Positions 6,429-9,518 of a stretch of 9,518 nucleotides of DNA are shown one piece after another. The notes below the pieces were generated by a model. That model worked only from the letters and a program-made list of their open reading frames with translations, was not told the origin of the DNA and searched no databases. The stretch comes from an uncultured Ignavibacteriota bacterium (GTDB lineage Bacteria; Bacteroidota; Ignavibacteria; Tepidaquicellales; Tepidaquicellaceae), in NCBI GenBank assembly GCA_937959065.1, contig CALGOI010000043.1, positions 1 through 9,518 of the forward strand. The letters run 5' to 3'. The position numbers and the translations under genes were made by a program. Each line of letters starts with the position of its first letter. Position 1 is the stretch's first letter.

Positions 6429-6932
6429 ATGGATAAAACCTCATCAAAAAAACCAGCGAAAAGTAAATTAACCAATGTTATTTTAAATGTTTCCATTATT
6501 ATTCTTTTTCTTGTATGTGGTTACCTTGTTTACTCAATAGTGGGAAAGACATTTTCTTCCAGAAATGATACACCTAAAAATATAACCGATACAACCTCAA
6601 CAATAACTAAGCAGCCAAACCTTACTGTCCAACTGGATGTAAGAAATGGTACAGGTGAAGACGGAGTTGCAAAACTTTTTGCGGATTATCTTAGGGATAT
6701 GGGTTATGATGTTGTCGAGATGGGAAATTATGTGACAGAGGATCAGGATAAAAGCCTTATACTTGATAGAACAGGTAATACGAAAAACTGTACAAAGGTT
6801 GCATCGGTTCTTGGAATTAGCGAAAAAAATGTAATACAGCAGATTAATGATGAGCTATACCTGGATGCAACAGTTGTTATTGGAAAAGATTATAAAGAAC
6901 TAACACCGTATTTGAAAAAGAAAACAAATTAA
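6429..6932 (+). CDS. Membrane-anchored LytR_C-domain protein
   Basis: The 167 residues start with a short basic cytoplasmic tail (KKPAKSK). One transmembrane helix follows at about 16-38 (VILNVSIIILFLVCGYLVYSI), then a Thr/Ser/Asn-rich linker to about 64. Residues about 66-154 match the LytR C-terminal domain (LytR_C, PF13399 type): VQLDVRNGTGEDGVA, YLRDMGYDVVEMGN, a LILDRTG segment, KVASVLGI, and a closing DATVVIGKDY. In LytR-CpsA-Psr proteins this domain follows the catalytic LCP domain, which is absent here, so wall-polymer transferase activity is not expected. The topology places the domain outside the cytoplasmic membrane. Its TAA directly abuts the ATG of rsfS. LCP genes next to rsfS are, as I recall, common in other phyla, so this may be a reduced form of that arrangement. 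The start lacks a clear ribosome binding site. The exact role is unknown. Confidence 0.85.
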   Translation: MDKTSSKKPAKSKLTNVILNVSIIILFLVCGYLVYSIVGKTFSSRNDTPKNITDTTSTITKQPNLTVQLDVRNGTGEDGVAKLFADYLRDMGYDVVEMGNYVTEDQDKSLILDRTGNTKNCTKVASVLGISEKNVIQQINDELYLDATVVIGKDYKELTPYLKKKTN

Positions 6933-7289
6933 ATGAAGGGAAAAGAACTAGCTGAAAGAATAGCTCAATTAATGCTTGATAAAAAAGCTGAAGACGTAAA
7001 GATTTTTGATCTTAGAAATATCACATCTATTGTTGATTACTTTGTTATCTGTTCAGCTTCATCTGATACCCAGGTAAAAGCTATCGCTAATAATATAAAG
7101 GATGAAACCGGTAAACTTGGTGAAAGAGCCTGGCACAATGAAGGGATGAATAACCTTAGCTGGGTTTTAATGGATTATGTAAATGTAGTGGCTCATATCT
7201 TCTTAAAAGACACCAGGAAATTTTATAACCTGGAGGGGCTCTGGGCTGATGCTGAAATTACTGAAGTAAATGATGAGCAAACAGTCTGA
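6933..7289 (+). CDS. rsfS: Ribosome silencing factor RsfS
   Basis: A 118-residue cytoplasmic protein of normal length for the RsfS/Iojap/YbeB family. Family signatures are visible: AEDVKIFDLRNITSIVDYFVI near 19-39, CSASSDTQVKAIANNI near 40-55, then W-H-N-EG, SWVLMDYVNVVAHIF near 75-89, and a closing R-x-FYNLEGLWADAE near 94-108. RsfS binds ribosomal protein uL14 on the large subunit and blocks joining with the small subunit, lowering translation in starvation or stationary phase. The start ATG follows the upstream TAA with no gap, and the 3' end overlaps pdxA by 20 bases, so it is probably co-transcribed and translationally coupled with both. The family's usual partner gene nadD is not in this window. 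Confidence 0.95.
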   Translation: MKGKELAERIAQLMLDKKAEDVKIFDLRNITSIVDYFVICSASSDTQVKAIANNIKDETGKLGERAWHNEGMNNLSWVLMDYVNVVAHIFLKDTRKFYNLEGLWADAEITEVNDEQTV

Positions 7290-8235
7290 CAAGCCACGTA
7301 TACTTTTAACCCTTGGTGATCCAAATGGAATTGGTCCGGAAATAATTTTAAGAATCTTTTCAGATATAAGTCTTCTGAAAAAGTATGATTTAAATGTTAT
7401 CGGTTCTGTTAAAGTCCTTAATGATTACTCTTCCAAATTAAAACTCCCAAAGATCATATCTTCAAAGGTGATTTCTTTATCCGAATCACACAAAACCAAT
7501 CCGGGCAATATAGGGAAATCAGGGGGAAAAATTTCCGGAACAGCAGTTAAAAAAGGCATAGAGCTTTGTCTCTTAAATAAATACGATGCTTTAGTAACCT
7601 TGCCAATTTCCAAGGAAGCATTTGCACTAGGCGGGTTTGACTTTCCAGGACATACTGAGATGCTAACCGAGCTAACAGGAGGCAAAGATAATGCAATGAT
7701 TATGTACTCAAAAAAAATTATTTTATCACTTGTCACTGTTCATATTCCTTTAAACAAAGTAAAATCCGCTGTTTCGCAAAGGAAAATCGTAAATAAAATT
7801 ATTACTGTTAATAATTCACTTATAAAAGATTTAAATTTGAAGAAACCATCGTTTGCTATTACCGGACTTAATCCGCACGCTGGAGACGGTGGGAAACTCG
7901 GGAACGAGGAGATAAATATAATCTCCCCCGCTGTCATTGCTTTAAAAGAAACCGGCTTTAATATCAGCGGTCCATTTCCGGCAGATGGTTTTTTTACTAA
8001 CGAACATTATCAAAAATACGATTGCACAATGACTATGTATCATGACCAGGGACTAATACCATTTAAAATGCTTTCAAAAGATAAAGGAGTGAATTATACC
8101 GCCGGACTTAAAATAATCCGTACATCACCTAATCATGGTACAGGGTTTGACATAGCCGGTAAGGGAATCGCTAATCCTAACAGCACTATTGAAGCAATAA
8201 AATTAGCATCAGAAATCTATTTCAACAGGAGATAA
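7270..8235 (+). CDS. pdxA: 4-hydroxythreonine-4-phosphate dehydrogenase PdxA
   Basis: A 321-residue enzyme of usual length. PdxA oxidises 4-phosphohydroxy-L-threonine with NAD+. The product decarboxylates to 3-amino-2-oxopropyl phosphate, which PdxJ uses to make pyridoxine 5'-phosphate, the precursor of pyridoxal phosphate. Visible signatures are GDPNGIGPEI (16-25), GFDFPGHTEMLTEL (122-135), NPHAGDGGKLGNEE (201-214), GPFPADGFF (234-242), YDCTMTMYHDQGLIPFKML (250-268) and RTSPNHGTGFDIAGKG (284-299). His158, His203 and His258 occupy the places of the three metal-binding histidines of the family, so the protein looks active. Two adjacent ATGs (7270, 7273) could serve as start; both lie inside the end of rsfS and neither has a ribosome binding site, suggesting coupled translation. 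Catabolic PdxA2-type paralogues exist, but the housekeeping neighbours favour the vitamin B6 role. Confidence 0.95.
   Translation: MMSKQSDKPRILLTLGDPNGIGPEIILRIFSDISLLKKYDLNVIGSVKVLNDYSSKLKLPKIISSKVISLSESHKTNPGNIGKSGGKISGTAVKKGIELCLLNKYDALVTLPISKEAFALGGFDFPGHTEMLTELTGGKDNAMIMYSKKIILSLVTVHIPLNKVKSAVSQRKIVNKIITVNNSLIKDLNLKKPSFAITGLNPHAGDGGKLGNEEINIISPAVIALKETGFNISGPFPADGFFTNEHYQKYDCTMTMYHDQGLIPFKMLSKDKGVNYTAGLKIIRTSPNHGTGFDIAGKGIANPNSTIEAIKLASEIYFNRR
8227..8231 (+). promoter_or_regulatory. Ribosome binding site of ftsE inside the pdxA end
   Basis: AGGAG within the last sense codons of pdxA, 3 bases before ATG 8235. With the TAATG overlap of pdxA stop and ftsE start, it suggests translation of ftsE by terminating or re-initiating ribosomes. 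Confidence 0.5.
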
Positions 8236-8903
8236 TGCTTAAACTCGAAAACGTTTCCTTTGCGTACAGCACAAAAGAGATATTTGATAGTATTCAGCTT
8301 TATATAGATAAGGGTGAATTTACTTTTCTCGTTGGTGAAAGCGGTATCGGCAAAACAACCTTGCTGAAGCTAATCTATATGGATGAAAAACCTTTAACAG
8401 GGAATATCTCTTTAGATATTTACGAATCTTCCAAAATCGACAAAAATGACATTCCTTTAATAAGGCGTAAACTCGGTATCATTTTTCAAGACTACAAACT
8501 TTTGAATGACAGGAATGTCTTTGAAAACATTGCTCTTCCTCTTTATATAGAAGGTGAAAGGCCTGAAATAATTCGTAAAAGAGTCTTTGATTGCGCCTCA
8601 AGAGTGGGATTGCTTAACAGAATAAATGAAATGCCCTACGACCTTTCAGGAGGGGAACAGCAGCGTGTAGCCATTGCTAGAGCTTTAGTTAACGATCCTT
8701 TACTTATTCTTGCGGATGAACCAACCGGTAATCTCGATCCTTTCATTGCAATCGAGATACTCAAACTTCTCAACGAGATTAATACACTGGGGACAGCTGT
8801 TATCTTTGCGACTCATAATTTTGAAATTGTTAAACGTATGAAGGACAAGAGGATAATACAAATAAAAGATCACAAATTATATGAGGTTAAAATGAAGGTC
8901 TAA
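8235..8903 (+). CDS. ftsE: Cell-division ABC transporter ATP-binding protein FtsE
   Basis: A 222-residue ABC ATPase, the usual FtsE length. All nucleotide-binding motifs are present: Walker A GESGIGKTT (34-42), Q-loop Gln85, signature LSGGEQQR (137-144), Walker B LLILADEP (156-163) with Glu162, D-loop GNLD (165-168) and switch His194. The segment FQDYKLLNDRNVFENIALPL (84-103) is the FtsE hallmark that separates it from LolD or MacB ATPases. FtsE pairs with the membrane protein FtsX and, by ATP hydrolysis, activates peptidoglycan hydrolases at the division site from the cytoplasmic face. No ftsX follows: the gene ends tail to tail with a TPR gene. In Bacteroidota ftsX is, as I recall, usually elsewhere, next to uppP, so this is not necessarily a defect. 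The start overlaps the pdxA stop by one base. LolD-type function is the main alternative. Confidence 0.88.
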   Translation: MLKLENVSFAYSTKEIFDSIQLYIDKGEFTFLVGESGIGKTTLLKLIYMDEKPLTGNISLDIYESSKIDKNDIPLIRRKLGIIFQDYKLLNDRNVFENIALPLYIEGERPEIIRKRVFDCASRVGLLNRINEMPYDLSGGEQQRVAIARALVNDPLLILADEPTGNLDPFIAIEILKLLNEINTLGTAVIFATHNFEIVKRMKDKRIIQIKDHKLYEVKMKV

Positions 8904-9518
8904 TTATTTGATCTTTTCATCAGAAAGTTTAATACCCTATTCCAATCTTTTTCAAAATTATATTCAAATCTGTCCTTGGGATTTATCTTAAATGCTGTCT
9001 CAAGCATCTCGATTCCCATCTCCACATCACCATTTATAAAATAAACCTTTGATTTCTCATAGAATGGCTCAGCCCAGTCAGGTTTGTACTTTATTACACT
9101 ATTGAAAGCATCTAACGCTTTGTCGTACTTTTTGGCGTCGAATAAAGCGCATCCATAATCATACCAGGCATCGTAGTTCCTTGATTCAAGCTTGACTACT
9201 CTTTTGTAGCTTGCCAATGCTTCATCAAGTCGATTAAGAGCCATCTCAGTATCTGCCTTTGAGTACCATATCTCTGAGTAATCTTTGCAAAGAGAAATTG
9301 CGGAGTTATAGTCCTGCAAGGCCAGATTGTAATCATGTAGATTATAATAACAATTTCCTCTGCCGAAATACGATTCATAATTATTTGATTCGAGTTCTAT
9401 TGCCTTTGTAAAATATAATATTGCGTCTTTGTAATTACCCAGTTCTTCGTAAGCATTTGCAATATTATGATAAGAATATGCGTCGTCTTTCTTATACTCA
9501 AGCGCATTCTTATAATAA
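8900..9518 (-). CDS. TPR-repeat protein (N-terminal part missing)
   Basis: The minus-strand frame is open from the right window edge to TAG 8902-8900, giving 205 visible residues and no start codon, so the gene begins beyond 9518. A TTG near 9319 falls inside a repeat and is not the start. After 12 residues of an earlier repeat come five perfect 34-residue tetratricopeptide repeats (visible residues 13-46, 47-80, 81-114, 115-148, 149-182). Each keeps the TPR pattern, for example NIANAYEELGNYKDAILYFTKA and DYGCALFDAKKYDKALDAF. A 23-residue tail follows (DWNRVLNFLMKRSNN at the end). TPRs form an alpha-solenoid that binds partner proteins or peptides. The part that would tell localisation, such as a signal peptide or membrane anchor, is not visible. 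The stop codon overlaps that of ftsE on the other strand. Confidence 0.93.
   Translation of the reverse strand, partial: YYKNALEYKKDDAYSYHNIANAYEELGNYKDAILYFTKAIELESNNYESYFGRGNCYYNLHDYNLALQDYNSAISLCKDYSEIWYSKADTEMALNRLDEALASYKRVVKLESRNYDAWYDYGCALFDAKKYDKALDAFNSVIKYKPDWAEPFYEKSKVYFINGDVEMGIEMLETAFKINPKDRFEYNFEKDWNRVLNFLMKRSNN

Noticed and set aside
7425..7937. Two minus-strand open frames opposite pdxA
   Set aside because: pdxA is intact with all its motifs; the antisense frames show no domain and no ribosome binding site.
9196..9378. Short minus-strand frame overlapping the TPR gene, and a TTG start for the TPR gene near 9319
   Set aside because: The 34-residue repeats continue without a break to the window edge in the main frame, so the other frame is spurious and the TTG is internal.
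1..9518. CRISPR arrays, insertion sequences, tRNA genes, phage or defence genes
   Set aside because: I found no spaced direct repeats, terminal inverted repeats with a transposase, cloverleaf-like segments or defence-type protein motifs.

Overview
The window is AT-rich, with no rRNA, tRNA, CRISPR array or transposase visible. It looks like chromosome from a member of the Ignavibacteria or a close relative in the Bacteroidota/Chlorobi/Kryptonia area. The main evidence is two secreted proteins built for the type IX secretion system (T9SS). One ends in a complete type A sorting domain that opens with the motif NYPNPFNPST. The other is cut by the window edge at the residues that normally precede that motif. 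Many starts lack a strong Shine-Dalgarno sequence, which also fits this part of the tree. The phylum call is inference from protein motifs.

Left part (1-3612, minus strand): a large secreted protein truncated at position 1 (beta-propeller-like half, then a Rossmann/GATase-like half). Next comes a 428-base intergenic region with a strong minus-strand terminator and AT-rich inverted repeats, then a 521-residue cytoplasmic, probably all-helical protein that starts with TTG. Between this gene and the next, a 205-base divergent region holds two recognisable promoter-like sequences, one per strand.

Middle part (3818-6350, plus strand): a 629-residue T9SS substrate with seven FG-GAP/VCBS calcium-loop repeats (one predicted seven-bladed propeller), an Fn3-like domain and the sorting domain, closed by an intrinsic terminator. 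A small secreted, beta-rich hypothetical protein follows, also closed by a terminator. Each is probably transcribed alone.

Right part (6429-8903, plus strand): a tight housekeeping cluster of four genes, abutting or overlapping: a membrane-anchored LytR_C-domain protein, rsfS (ribosome silencing factor), pdxA (pyridoxal phosphate synthesis) and ftsE (ATPase of the FtsEX divisome complex). Junctions are 0 bp, a 20-bp overlap and a 1-bp overlap, so translational coupling is likely. The ftsE stop codon overlaps, tail to tail, the stop codon of a minus-strand TPR protein that runs off the right end.

I do not see a convincing undescribed multi-gene system such as a defence island, retroelement or biosynthetic cluster. 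The least explained items are the TTG-start 521-residue protein, the small secreted protein, the stand-alone LytR_C protein and the two-part secreted protein at the left edge.
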